The position numbers and the translations under genes were made by a program. From positions 51,656,714 to 51,720,713 of the forward strand of contig CM049320.1 in NCBI GenBank assembly GCA_026874595.1: a stretch of 64,000 bases of DNA, read 5' to 3'. The first letter of the stretch is position 1. Every line of letters begins with the position of its first letter. The DNA comes from Sipunculus nudus (lineage: Eukaryota > Annelida > Sipuncula > Golfingiida > Sipunculidae). Shown in pieces: positions 1 through 14,200 of this stretch. Below the pieces are notes generated by a model that had not been told where the DNA came from, made no database searches, and was given only the letters and a program-made list of their open reading frames with translations.

Positions 1-1554
1 TCCGTAATAATACACTTGTCAATTTTAATAGTGGACTACGACAGGGAACATTTGCATGGCAGGAGTTTAACTACGCGGGGGGGGGGGGGGCGTGAATTGG
101 TAAAATTTCCGGGCTCATAATAGAGAGGTCAATAGAAAAATCTCCTTGGAAACCTGAAATAAGGTCACTGTGACCTTTATCTTCCGAGCTGTTGATCTTG
201 TTAATACCCCCCAGTATAATTATAAATTTGATACAAAACCTTAAATATCTTGATAATTAATGCATTGATTGCCCTGAATCTTGCCTTTAGTATTGACCAT
301 TACAAAGTTTATCAGTTCCCGAAAACTGGTGGCGCCACTTGCATTTTTAGCTCCGCTTACTTCCAGGCCTACTGTGCTATAGCGATGGGTCTTTGTCCGT
401 CGTCCTTCCATCTGTCCGTACTGCCGTCAGGTCGTTAGCAGGGCACAAATCGTAACCGTAAGGGCTTGGGTCATGCTTACACACTTAGGAGATTACCTCT
501 GCCAAAAATAAACAAATTAAGATTAAGATAATTAAGTTTTTTTTATGATTTTACAGTGTAACGGTGAATCAACAGAAAAAATAATCAAAATTGAAGTATA
601 AACTTACAGGAGATATAAAACCATACAAGGTGTATAGTTTAATCAGGGTTTATTGGGTTTTACCATAGCTGGATTTTGCAAGTTCCTGCATGTAGCTTGC
701 AACTTTGATACAAGTGAGGTACGTGTTCAATTTAAGCAAGTTTGACAAAAACAATTGAGGCTCTTCTGTATATAGTAATTGCATTTTAATTGTGTATTTG
801 TCATTTTTATCTGCAACACCTATGTAAATATAGGCACATGAATACACACTTGTACTGCTGTTATACCAACATTCCCTAGGTACATATAAATAAGAATAGC
901 TCTGAGGGTTAATTAAGGTTCTGGGAACTCCAAAACCAGACTGGAAGAGAGGCCTACACAGTCACTCTAGGGCAAAAGGTTTTTGTATTAAAACATACAA
1001 AATTAACATACTGAGCCTCTCCAAGTTCCTTGTGGAGTACTTCATATTCAAACCATTGATATACTGAGGCAATTTTGAATGATTAACATGCACACAAACA
1101 TGACTTATTTTTTATTATTTTGATAAAAAGAGAACTGGCCTATACATTATGGAAACTTATTTGACGAGACAAGTTTAAAGGGCGTCAGTTATGTCAGCAG
1201 TTCATCTGATATTAATCGGTTGTGGGATTGATTGAAGCATATCTTTTACGTAACACCCAGACACTGATCTTGATCTCATTTGACCCCTAAGCTTGAATAC
1301 TTGAGTATGTAATCCTAGGTCTAAATGACAGTGACATCACCTCCAGTTTATAGTAGCGACACAGTTATGATGAAGATGTCACACTTGTTTTATTGAAGGG
1401 ATTCCTATCTTTATGTCAAGGACAGCTTGTTCTTATGTTAGGGACACTTTAGGTGTGCTCAAAAATTCCCTCGTTCATACAAGTAATTTATGAATTTTTA
1501 AGCTAATTTCTGCAAGTTTGCAAATGTTTGAAGTTTAAACTTGACTTCCCTTTT

Positions 1555-1556
<2 letters not shown>

Positions 1557-1621
<65 letters not shown>
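1557..1621. repeat. (AT)n microsatellite
   Basis: About 65 bases of pure AT dinucleotide, close to the outer edge of the duplicated arm. Confidence 0.95.
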
Positions 1622-1624
<3 letters not shown>

Positions 1625-1639
1625 TTTCCAAATCATGTT

Positions 1640-1760
1640 CTTAGCTCAGTTGACTATAAGTCATCTGAGCTACAGTCGTAGTCCATTGTCCGTCGTCCGT
1701 CTATCGGTCATGCCGTCCGTCTGTCAATCCATCCGTCCGTTAGACCGGCACGTTTTGAAT
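1640..1760 (+). repeat. Interspersed repeat fragment (AGCTCAGTTGACTATAAGTC type)
   Basis: A motif 'TTAGCTCAG.TGACTA.AAGTCATCTGA' followed by TGTCCGTCGTCCGTC. A second copy is at about 7305-7380 and a weaker one at about 340-430. It has the character of a common molluscan dispersed repeat. Confidence 0.55.
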
Positions 1761-2661
1761 TCGTTAGACCTATGAATACATTATTCGGCATATTGCTATT
1801 TGTCCCCAAGATCTCCTATCAAACCGAAACCTGGATCACTGCGACTTCGTTCTTACGAAAAACTAAAGTAAACCTCCAATTTTCATTAAAGATCTATTAT
1901 CACTCATCAGGACTGCCTAATACCAAAACCTGAATCTATCAAGCATAAGAAAAACCGTTACGTATATGTTAGGCTATGTTCAGAGGAGGATTCAGGTTTT
2001 CCTACTCTGCGCTACACAGTATGTCCGAGTACCAATACAAAGTAGGATTGAAACGTCTGTTATAGGAACATTTTCTTACAACTGCATATATTCTAGTAAA
2101 ATTTCAAGTTTTAAAGGCCTGCAAATTACGGCGAATAGGTCTGTTTAATTACTAGCGCCCTCTATTGGCACTAGCTCACACTCAGTATGGGGGGTCTGCT
2201 ATTCTACAAATATATATCAGGTTTGTCATGTCTAGACTTATGAAAGTAAACAGGCATTGTCTGTAAAACCTTAATCTTGTATTTGATTTCACTAGAAAAT
2301 TATTGACCGATGCTGAAAAATGTGACCTGGAAATTAAAGACGACCATCAGGTTCAGTGCGCATGCTCGTGGTAAAGAGCATTGAACTCAAGAGTAATGCG
2401 TAAAATGAAAACTTCTCGAGACCCACTGATCACAAAAATAACTGTGTGAACATGTTAATATCAGCAAATAGATATTCAATATCAGTGACAAATTTGTAAA
2501 AGATAATATTAAGCTTTCGTGTAATTTAACGTGAATAAAATTGTAATTTTTACCATTGTTAAATAAATAGCAAAATGATACTTTTTTTTCTATGGCTATC
2601 GTTAACTTTTACTTTATATTATCTTTCTATTAAAGATTGAATAAAAACGTTTTGTACTCAG

Positions 2662-2960
2662 GTTACCATCCGGTGAAAGAGAGACTTCATTCGAAACTAA
2701 CAAAGAGATCGGTTGAACAAGATATCACAGACGGGAACCTCAACAAAGATTGGTTTCGTATGGGACAAGACAATCTAATGATGTCACTTCGGAACCTGCG
2801 CAATATGAACCGCGCTAAAAACGTCATACTTTTCGTGGGTGACGGTATGGGCGTATCGACGGTAACGGCAGCTCGGCAATTCAATTTGCAAGTGCTTGGG
2901 AAGACCTTCGAACAGTCACAGATGAGCTTCGAATCATTTCCAAATGTCGCAGTTTCAAAG
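2662..2960 (+). CDS. ALP-A exon 2
   Basis: 299 bases after acceptor TACTCAG, ending CAAAG before GTGAGT. It starts with the last two bases of a codon. It holds the conserved NLNKDWF...GQD region and the VGDGMG motif, whose Asp binds zinc and magnesium. It differs from ALP-B exon 2 at six of about 99 residues. Confidence 0.95.
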
Positions 2961-5900
2961 GTGAGTATTTGGAAAAGTCAACTTATTTAATTGAAAAACA
3001 TGAACTTGTAATATATGTTTTATTTTTCACACATATACACGCACGGACGTCTGCAAATCCTAATGCGACGTACAAGACTGCCAGATATCACATTCTTTTC
3101 CCTGTAACAACCTCCCGTCCATATTTTGGGCGATAGCGTATAATAGAATGCGTAAAACTTACACTCCAAGATAGAAGATTCCCTAAAATCACGTCCCTTT
3201 TTTTGTTTCGTGCTTTAAGTTAGGTCAGAATAGGAAACAGTGGTTAACAAAGTGGATACAAAATTCATCAAACGTCGGTCAAAACACAGATGCTTTGTAA
3301 TTAAAACATGGTGTGCAGCACTACAATTGATATAAGCAAACAACAACGGAAATTACCGAATTGTTCAGTGCCTTTTTAATGTACGTTTTGGGGCAACGCT
3401 AACAAGCCAAACTTTGCGCCTCTAGAATTAACCTATAAATCTTGAAGCCAACTAAGACTTAAAACACGATGGAAACAATATCTGTTCTATCTTCATTTCA
3501 AAGAGCACAACAAAGAGAAATTATAATAAAATTATTTTGCGCTTAAGCACACAGTACCCGTGTGTTGGTCACACCGTATCCGTGCAAATAGAGAATAAAA
3601 TTTACAACCTTATAAAGCAACCATCGCCAACATTCCTTCTACCTTGAGTGTACTCCAACACCCATGTTTCAAGTTAGCCTACACGTAAGTACACATATAA
3701 TTCACAAAGTATTATGCCGTTCTATACCAATAATCACAACTAGATATTTTTAAATACCCTGATACTACATGCAACGTGGACTTGCATCATACTGAGCGTA
3801 TTTAAATGTCTAGTTTAACATGTCCCGAGGTATATATACTTTAGTAATACGTAAGTGGTACATACCTCTTAGATGTAAACAGCTATTAAAACATTGTAAG
3901 TCTGATAAACACTACATTACTAATGACTGGTTAAACCACAGCCAAGTGTATCCAAGAATTAAAGCGTGAACAAATCTAACCTATTTACAGATGTAACAAC
4001 GTGTCCCGCACGCGCAACCTGAATGGTCTCTGCATCAGTTTTGTTTGATGTCTGGTTACTATCGTCTTCGACATCCGGAAACTTTTAGTGTTCGAGTCTT
4101 CATTCACATTGCCAAATGTCTACGGGAGCACCACTCTGATAGCTTAATTCCAAGTCTTGCAGCCTTTGAATGGGACGAGTTAAAAGTCCTTTCGACATTT
4201 TGAGTTCAGCAATACGCATAGCCCAATCAATGCCCCGGAAAACTTGAGTAACCAACCCTATAGGCCATTTCGTGCGGGGAGCATTGTCTTCCCTAATCAA
4301 GACGATACAGCCCTTCCTTAGATGGCCTTAAGCTACAAACATGTTGACTCTTGGTGGGTAACTTCTTATATAATCCTTACTCAATAATTACCAAAAAAGA
4401 TTCAGCCGCTCCTTAAAGTTCGATTTCCATTTCGTACCAGAAAGGATATATTCAACGTAAAAGTTTGCTGAAGCTAATTTATGGCTTAAGAAGGCGGTGC
4501 CTCGTCAAGAGCAGCCAATCGCTTATCTGACTCGTCAATATCGTCCTATAACTCAATGCTATCAACCGAAGTCACCGCAAAATAATCTGTCAACTCCCCT
4601 GCATCTCGGGAGCACCAGCCTCTGGCGGCAGCCCTTACTTTCCTAAGTCGATTCAAAGTCTCCGTCTTGCTCATAACTTTATTGTTTCAACTCAAACCCA
4701 CTTTACAACGATAAAACAGGATATATTCCCACGTCTGATAGGCACAAAATATTGGGGACCAAGCTGACAAGCCCAACTTAGCAAGTGTAAAAGTCAATAA
4801 ATCACGGGGCCAACTACGATATAAAACACACTTAAAACAATATTTTTTCTGACTTCAATGCAACAGACCATAAGATAGAGAAATCATAACATAATTAAAG
4901 TGCGCATAGGCAGACCGTACTCGCGACGATGGTCACATCATACCTGCGCCAATACCTAACAAATAACAGCGTAAACGGCAGCCATCGCTAACATACGTTT
5001 ACCCCCTGAGACTTGGAACTTGGTATGGTTAACCAATGAAACAAAAAAAAAAATCGGATTATTTTCCTCTTTTCTGTCCTTCTTTCATCATCCATGACGA
5101 AAACAGAAATCCAGGAGACGAAAATAGAAGTGACCAAAATGATCTGGTTTTAAGCAAGCTTAAATGCCGGCATGCGGCGCAGGGTGAAAATTAATGTTAC
5201 GGGAAATAAAATAATACCGGACGATAATTTGATTTATCAACAGTGCACTAACTAAAGGGCGTTTGCTGCCATCTTGCAACTGAATCTATAACTAGCTCAT
5301 TTGGGCGTAAAGCACCATGCAATGAATTAGTTGAGTAAGTCAACTGACGGCTAGTAATAATAAGTGTTGTAGCCTAAAAAAATAAAAATAAATATGAAAT
5401 GAAAATATTAAACAACTCTAATTACATATTACTTCCTCCTTTAATAGGGGGCTAGAGTATTGCCATAACAACTGTATATATGTATATCTATCTGATCTGT
5501 CTATCTCTTTGTCCGGGCCAGTGAATGAAACTTCCACTTGTACATCTTAAACAAGACAGAAAGCTGCAACATCTTGTCCGTCTTTGGGAATAATCCGATA
5601 TCTAGATTTTGGAATTAACTGGGTATAAAAATATAAATTTGTAGTTCACACTTCATTCACCAGATGGCAGCAAGCTGAACGTCTGCCCTCTCTAATTGAC
5701 GTATCTTGCTGCTGTTTCAGACTTACAACACAGACCAGACAGTCCCAGACTCTGCTGGTACAGCCACAGCTATGCTGGCGGGAGTGAAGACTCGCGCTGG
5801 AACCCTGGGGGTCACCGATAAAGTGGTCCGGGGGAACTGTTCCGGGACGCTGGAGGAAGCAAACAAACTCAAGTCAATCCTCAAACACTCACAGGACGAA

Positions 5901-8900
5901 GGTGAGATTATTTAAGGGCCCAGTATACTGGCCGTCCTTCAATTAGTCGCCTTTTCATACAAAATAAAACCAATTTAAAACGATTTATTAAAATGAAGTC
6001 CAGTTAATAATTATATTATTATTTAAGTTCGAGCAAAATGAATCCTGCAAGGTAAAATCTTCGAAGATTCTTTCAGAAATACACCTGATTGGAAACCTCG
6101 GTACACTACGTAAATTTTTATAATCAGGATCTTGTTTCCTTGATGTTTGTTCTTTTACTGTTTCAGGCAAGTGGACGGGTCTGGTGACCACGACAAGGAT
6201 CACCCACGCTACTCCAGCCGCAGCGTACTCTTACAGTGCTGACAGAAACTGGGAGAGCAGCACCCCGGACGACCGCTGTAAGGACATCGCCAGACAGCTT
6301 GTAGAGGACGATTACAATAAAGATATCAGGGTAAGCCGTTGGAGGGCAGCACAGTAATGTCCTCAGCAAGAGGTGAAGGTCGATCTGGCCACTAAAGATT
6401 TGATCGATGTAGCGTTCTTTGGGCTGTTTAGACAGTCATGCCGAAGAGATTTCTGTAATGGACTTAAAAACTTACAAAGGTCGCTGTGTAAAGGAAAAAA
6501 TGTTTAAATTTACGTTTACATTACATTACATAAGACAGTAAACAAAATTTAACATCATTCGCCATTACCTGTTCAAGACTGATGGTTAAGCCGAAACGAA
6601 TCCATGGCAGAGAAAAATTATATTATATCATCAAAGGGAGTCAGTCTACAAAACAACATGTAGACTATTTATTACATATCATAATAATTTTTTATCGAAG
6701 AGACGGCGTTTATTTCAAATAATATAAATTATTATCCAGAGTTTAAGATAGTGTTTCAGGAAGACGTTCAGAATATCATGTCCTGCAGAATCAATTTATT
6801 ATTTGTATTTATACCAATAACAGCTACCAAAATATATAATTACCAAAATTGCTATTTCATGAATTGGAATTAATTTTTATCAGCAGCTTTCACTATAGAA
6901 AAATATCCAATCTCTCACACCTTTTATAAACATTCTATGCGATTTAGATGTGGTGTTTTCATGTCCAAATCCTTATATAATTGTCTGGGGTATTCTATTG
7001 TTTTACTGATATTATTATATAATTGAAACTTATAAATGACAGTGATCAGTAAAATAAAATTCTTTAGGCAAAAAGATTTGATCCTAATTTTCCTTATAAA
7101 TTTATCCTCCTTTCGTCAGGTGATATTAGGAGGCGGTCGGTCATCTTTTTTGCCGAACACGACCTTTGACCCCGAATACTTCAACACCACGACGGGCATG
7201 CGCTACGATGGCAGGGATATGATTCAGGTAAAATATAATACTTACGTTTGAAATCAAAATCAACGTCTCCACTCTGATTTATATTTATAAATATAGTACA
7301 TTTTTAGCTCAGCTGACTAAAAGTCATCTGATCTATGGCGATCACTCTTTGTCCGTCGTCCGACTTCAGGCCGTCCTACCATTAATAAGGCACAAATCGT
7401 AACCGTTACACCTAGAAACCTCTTACTGTGAATCCTTGGAAGTCCTTAAACTATCTGCTGGGACACCTGAAATTAGGTCTCTGCAACTGGTATCCTCCGA
7501 GCTATGGGATTCGTATTCCCCAGAATATTAAGACTTAGTTACAAAAGCTCCTGTATCTGAATAAAAAATGCATTTATCGCCATGATCTTTGCATGCATAT
7601 TGATCATGGCGTGTTTCATCAGTTCCTTGAGACTATAGGCGCCTCCTTATTTTTTTTCGAAATTTTAACATAATTAAACTCAATTTTTGAGAACTTCAAA
7701 TGATGCGGTCTGGCTGTTTAAAGGGCACAAACTATGACTGTTAGACCACTTGTATATAATTAACTGTTAGTTAAAGGAGTTCATGGTCATACATAAATTT
7801 ATTCCATACAGCTGTTGTAGTCAAAGGCATGGGTGGAATCCCACTTGTTTTATTGTATCCCCAGACAAAGTCGGGATACTATGGTTTCACGACGGTCCCG
7901 CCGCCGCCGCCGCAGAAAAACCTTGTGAGCGGGATAACTCAAAAAATATTTCACAGATCTTTTTCAAACTTTACATTTGTATAGACATTGGTAAGGGGAC
8001 TATTTAAAATGGGGTCATGACCTATGCTAGGAAAGTGACCTTGACCTTGAATAGGTCAATTTTTGCTGAAAATCACACAAATTCTTAAGAAACTCAAGTA
8101 AGCTTGCATGGACTGGTCCAAAAATCAAGGTGACCAAAGATTTTGAATAGCCTTGTGATATACCGGAAACTGGTGGTGCCACCTATTATCCTTTTCTTGT
8201 TTTTACGCCTTTTAATACCCCCATAATTGCCACTTGACAGTACTGTAAGCATTATAAGTCAAAAACTAATGGACAGATTTCTTTTATATTATGCACATGT
8301 AGAGAGATGTGTTATGGGATGAGGTCTATTAACATTTTGGTCATGACCTTTACCATGAGAGTGGCCTTGACCTTTAATGTGTCCATATTTGGTGAAAATC
8401 ACACACCTTTTATGATATCTCCAGTGTTGATAGCCATATGGATTTCAAACGTGACTTATGTATGGCCCACCACTAAAGTAAGAACCCTATAGGTTCTAGG
8501 GTCATGAGGTCAAAGGTCAAGGTCACTGGACTTGCATCTTAAAAGATAATGTGGATGCATTTTAAGCCAAACATTTCATCTCAGACCTTTCATCTTGAAT
8601 ATATAGCTCACTTGCTAATAGTGGATGATCCATATCAATTTTGGGGTCACAAGGTCAAAGGTGAAGGTCACAGGAGCAATCTGTCCAAATATTAGTTTCT
8701 GGATGATAATTCCTGCTTTTATTGATGTATGGATTTCAAACTTGACTTATATATGGCCCATTGGAAAAGCAAGACCTGAATTGATTTTGGGGTCATGAGG
8801 TCAAAGGTCAAGGTCACAAGTCACATCTTTAAAAAGATTGTGGATGCATTTCCAGCCAAACAATTCATCTCAGATCTTTCATCTTGCACATTTAGTTCAC

Positions 8901-11091
8901 CTGCCAAGAGTGGAAGGCCCCTATCGATTTGGAGGTCACAAGGTCAAAGGTGAAGGTCACAGGAGCCATCTGTCCAAAAATTAGTTTCTGGATGATAATT
9001 CCTGCTTTTATTGATGTATGGATTTCAAACTTGACTTATGTATGTCCCATTGGAAAAGCAAGACCCGAATTGATTTTGGGGTCATGAGGTCAAAGGTCAA
9101 GGTCACAGGACACATCTTTAAAAAGATCGTGGATGCATTTTCAGCCAAACATTTCATCTCAGACATTTCATCTTGCACATACAGTTCCCCTGCCAATAGA
9201 GGAAGACGCCTGTCAATTGTGAGGTCATAAGGTCAGAGGTGAAGGTCACAGGAGCCATCTGTCCAAAAATTAGTTTCGTAGATGATAATTTAAGCTTGGA
9301 TTAATATATGGATTTCAAACCTGACTTATATATGGCCCATCAATAAATCTAGACCTCTATTGATTTATATATTAAAGTGGATGAACAATATCAATTTTGG
9401 GGTCAAAAGGTCAAAGGTCAAGGCCACAGGAGCCATCTGTCCAAAAATTAGTTTCTGGATAAAAAATTCCTGCATTTATTGATGTATAGATTTCAAACTT
9501 GACTTATATATGTCCCATTGCAAAAGCAAGACCCCAATTGATTTAAGGGTCATGAGGTCAAAGGTCAAGGTCACAGAACCAACATCTTCAAAAAGATTGT
9601 GGATTGATAGAATGAAGAAAAAATAATTGCTTGCCAAGTGTCAGATTATGCTGCTAAAAATTAGGGCCTATTCTTAAAGGGGTGGGGCGTAATATGTCTG
9701 GGGAAACTCTGGCACCTGCGGTGCCAAGAAATATCTAGTTATCTATACGTTTCACTTTTTCATTCTTTTTTTTTTCGTGGCAGTCATGTCAGAGTTTAAA
9801 TTTTGCTTAATCGTGTATTTATAACCATATATTTAGTACTTGATTACCACCAAATAGCAGAGCTACTTCCTTTTAGCTTTTCAAATGTTTATAAAGTAAT
9901 AACAATAAAATATGTATATTTTGCATTTATTATTTTTTTAATCCACTGGGCGCCGTGACCCATGAGTCCCTCGTTATTTATCAACCACAAATTGTACTGC
10001 CACATCCTGTCACGTGTTCTCTGAAAAGTCTATTTTGTCCATTAAACATAGGGACAAAAATCACAGACCATTTAGATCACGTCATAAATCAGTTACATGA
10101 CGTCACAGGCCAGTTACATGACGTCACAAACCAGTTACAATACGTCAGTGTTTCATGTATATACTCACACACTACAGGTTAGAGCGGCCTAATTCAGGGT
10201 CCGGCCAAGTTTTCCCCTTTCTGTAGCGTCAAATATTGCACGGCAGCAGAAAATTTCAGACAAGAAATATTTGAAGGTGCACACAATATTCATGGAAGTT
10301 CGATGATAGGAGAAATTTGATAAATAAAAATAGAATAGTTGGTCTTTTTTTAATGTTGAATGGGATTGAACGTTGTATATTTGTTTCTGTGAAAAAGGTT
10401 TGACAGGTGGCGACATCTAAAGGCCAGTTTTAGAAGCTGCCATATATTGCCAAATTCCGTGAACATGAAAAACACAACCCCCTGTTTTCCTGGGGAAAAG
10501 AAATAAAAGTTCAGGTGTTAAGCTTAAGTTTGATGCATCACATGATGCCAAACACTTGATGGAAAAATTCGTGCACCTGACATGATGATATATAAGGCCT
10601 GAGAATACCTCCCTCTAACCTTCATTTGCATTTGAGTATTTATAATGTTTGTATTTGTACAAGGCCTGGCTAACAGACAAGAAATCTCGAGGAATCGCTG
10701 AGGCCAAATACAAATACGTTGACAAGATGTCAGAGTTCACCGCCATTGACCACAACCAAGTGGACTATCTAATGGGTACGTGAATGGCAAATGTAGCTAC
10801 AGACAGATTATGCATCTACAAGCAGATTATGTATACATTAATTAACTTCTTTAAGCCTGCTCTAGCAACATTGCATGGGATTTCCTACTGGCCGGGCGAT
10901 GAACATAGCGGCGTGGTCCGATACGCCCTGTCATTTATTACAACCAGTTTTGGTACACAATCTCCAAGCACTGGTTTTGGTTGATTTCTCACCTTTTGTA
11001 CTCAATTTAAATTTACTCATTAACATTGGACTTTACTATGTGCCAACTTAGCATCTAAATACCCGTTAATATCCTGTCAAACTTTCTTGAC

Positions 11092-11138
<47 letters not shown>

Positions 11139-11164
11139 ATATATACATGTATATATATAAACAT

Positions 11165-11202
<38 letters not shown>

Positions 11203-14200
11203 TACCAATAAAGTGATTTATTACGGTTTTCGAAAACAAAAATTGTTCTTTATATATTTTCATAGAACCATAATGTTTCTCTTCTTTCTATATTGAATTT
11301 CAAGTGAACTTTAACGAACATGATGTAATTTGCAGATCAGTTAGAATGTACCCTTATTGACGTCGTTGGTGTGTTAAGTCAGGGACAAATTCTTGTTATT
11401 TGGAATGTTATGTGCATTTGTTGACTTTGTTGTGCGATGAGTAAACATCATTTACAGTAATCAATCTAGACAGTAGACATCTTTTTTTATGACTGCACGT
11501 ATTAGCGCTCAATCGTTGTCACTTGTTGCCACTCGGCACGTTTTTCTTCTCAAAATGTAGAGAACGATGCCAAGTGAATCCTAAGGGGGATCGTTTCAAT
11601 ATTTCCCAATAAAGCCATTAACAATAAAAATTTAACAATATTTCGCGTCGGGTCTTATACAGTGCCGTTCATTACAAACTAATTGGTCTGTATATAACAT
11701 TTGACTTTGTTAGGGTATCGTATGCAGCGCAACCTATCTGCAATGAACTAAGAGGGTCTTCAAGTGAGAAATAATGAACGGGTAATTTGCTAGTGTGCAA
11801 TAAATAATGCAGTAATTCTTTTATCTGTTCAGGCTTGTTTGAGCCAGGGCACATGCATTATGAGGCCGACAGAGCCAACGACCGTTGGGGTGAGCCCTCC
11901 CTGGCCGAGATGGTGGAGAAGGCCATTCATATTTTAAAACGCAACCAGAACGGGTTCTTCCTTGAAGTAGAAGGTAATTCTCTCGAAAAATGGAATAATT
12001 TCGAAAATTTCCTCGTCGTAATACCATTATTGCAATTCCTCTTCAAACCATAATTGTCCTAATTCCTTGTCGTAGCACCATAATTGTCCTAATTCCTTGT
12101 CGTAGCACCATAATTGTCCTAATTCCTTGTCGTAGCACATTTATTGTCGTAATTCCTTGTCGTGGCACCATTATTGTCGTAATTCCGTGTCGAAGTATCA
12201 TTGTCCTAATTCCTTGTCGTAGCACCATTATTGTCGTAATTCCTTGTCGTAGTATCATTGTCCTAATTCCTTGTCGTAGCACCATTAATGTCGTAATTCC
12301 TTGTCGTGGCACCATTATTGTCGTAATTCCTTGTCGTAGTATCATTGTCCTAATTCCTTGTCGTAGCACCATTATTGTCGTAATTCCTTGTCGTGGCACC
12401 ATTATTGTCGTAATTCCTTGTCGTAGTATCAGTGTCCTAATTCCTTGTCGTAGCACCATTATTGTCGTAATTCCTTGTCGTAGTATCATTGTCCTAATTC
12501 CTTGTCGTAGCACCATTATTGTCGTAAATCCTTGTCGTAGTATCAGTGTCCTAATTCCTTGTCGTAGCACCATTATTGTCGTAATTCCTTGTCGTAGTAT
12601 CATTGTCCTAATTCCTTGTCGTAGCACCATTATTGTCGTAATTCCTTGTCGTAGTATCAGTGTCCTAATTCCTTGTCGTAGCACCATTATTGTCGTAATT
12701 CCTTGTCGTAGTATCATTGTCCTAATTCCTTGTCGTAGCACCATTATTGTCGTAATTCCGTGTCGAAGTATCATTGTCCTAATTCCTTGTCGTAGCACCA
12801 TTATTGTCGTAATTCCTTGTCGTAGTATCATTGTCCTAATTCCTTGTCGTAGCACCATTATTGTCGTAATTCCTTGTCGTAGTATCAGTGTCCTATTCCT
12901 TGTCGTAGCACCATTATTGTCGTAATTCCTTGTCGTAGTATCATTGTCCTAATTCCTTGTCGTAGCACCATTATTGTCGTAATTCCTTGTCGTAGTATCA
13001 TTGTCCTAATTCCTTGTCGTAGCACCATTATTGTCGTAATTCATTGTCGTAGTATCATTGTCCTTATTCCTTGTCATAGCACCATTATTGTCGTAATTCC
13101 GTGTCGAAGTATCATTGTCCTAATTCCTTGTCGTAGCACCATTATTGTCGTAATTCCTTGTCGTAGTATCATTGTCCTTATTCCTTGTCGTAGCACCATT
13201 ATTGTCGTAATTCCTTGTCGTGGCACCATTATTGTCGTAATTCCGTGTCGAAGTATCAGTGTCCTAATTCCTTGTCGTAGCACCATTATTGTCGTAATTC
13301 CTTGTCGTAGTATCATTGTCCTAATTCCTTGTCGTAGCACCATTATTGTCGTAATTCCTTGTTGTAGTATCAGTGTCCTAATTCCTTGTCGTAGCACCAT
13401 TATTGTTGTAATTCCTTGTCGTAGTATCATTGTCCTAATTCCTTGTCGTAGCACCATTATTGTCGTAATTCCGTGTCGTAGTATCAGTGTCCTAATTCCT
13501 TGTCGTAGCACCATTATTGTCGTAATTCCTTGTCGTAGTATCATTGTCCTAATTCCTTGTCGTAGCACCATTATTGTCGTAATTCCTTGTCGTGGCACCA
13601 TTATTGTCGTAATTCCGTGTCGAAGTATCATTGTCCTAATTCCTCTTCGTAGCACCATTATTTTCGTTGTATCATTGTCGTAATTCCTTGTCGTAGCACC
13701 ATTGTTGCAGTTTCTCTTCATAGTATTATTGTCGTTATACCTTGTTGTAGTATCATTGGCGAAATCCTGTGTCGTAGTATTATTCTCATAATTATGGTCG
13801 TAGATTCATTATCGTAATTCCTTGTCGTAGCATGTTTGTCGTAATTCCTTGTCATATTATTATTGCCGTAATTCGTTGTTTTTAGCATTATCCTCATAAT
13901 TATCTCCGTAGTATTATTGTCGTAATTCCATTAAAGTTTCTTTGAACAGATGATAGCATTCCCCAAATTTCCTTATCAAGAGCCCATTATATATAAACAA
14001 CACGCCCACTGCTCCACTTACGCAAACTTAAAAATGATATTCAATCTTATGATTTGACTGACAGACAGCCTCCTACAGCGGCCCTTACTTGTGGTTATAA
14101 TGTGTCAATCATATTTTTGTTGACAGGTGGCCGCATTGACCACGCCCACCACGACACGAATGCGTATCGTGCCCTCAGGGATACCATTGCGTTTTCTGAT

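Larger units (their letters stand above)
1..1919. other. Non-coding left flank
   Basis: No ORF with recognisable protein features. It holds a poly-G run (about 78-90), two dispersed-repeat fragments and an (AT)n run at 1557-1621. I do not see an ALP signal-peptide exon here. Confidence 0.6.

Noticed and set aside
2687-2884. ORFs antisense to ALP exons (also 14095-14283, 27757-27945, 34549-34746 and 52982-53197)
   Set aside because: They recur because conserved exons are open on the opposite strand; they mirror exon boundaries and lack start or family signals.
5988-6203. Minus-strand ORFs around ALP-A exon 4
   Set aside because: They span intron and exon antisense with no family match.
11066-11296. 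Tyr/Ile-rich ORFs over AT runs (also near 18900, 36300, 44200 and 52400)
   Set aside because: They are translations of AT dinucleotides with no protein features.
12043-13721. Two long repetitive minus-strand ORFs (271 and 215 codons) that look like a repeat protein
   Set aside because: They are exactly the 57-bp intronic minisatellite; units of 30 and 27 bases keep the frame open by arithmetic, and the array sits between ALP-A exons 7 and 8.
12009-13935. CRISPR-like array
   Set aside because: There are no unique spacers: both halves of the unit repeat, and the context is an animal intron.
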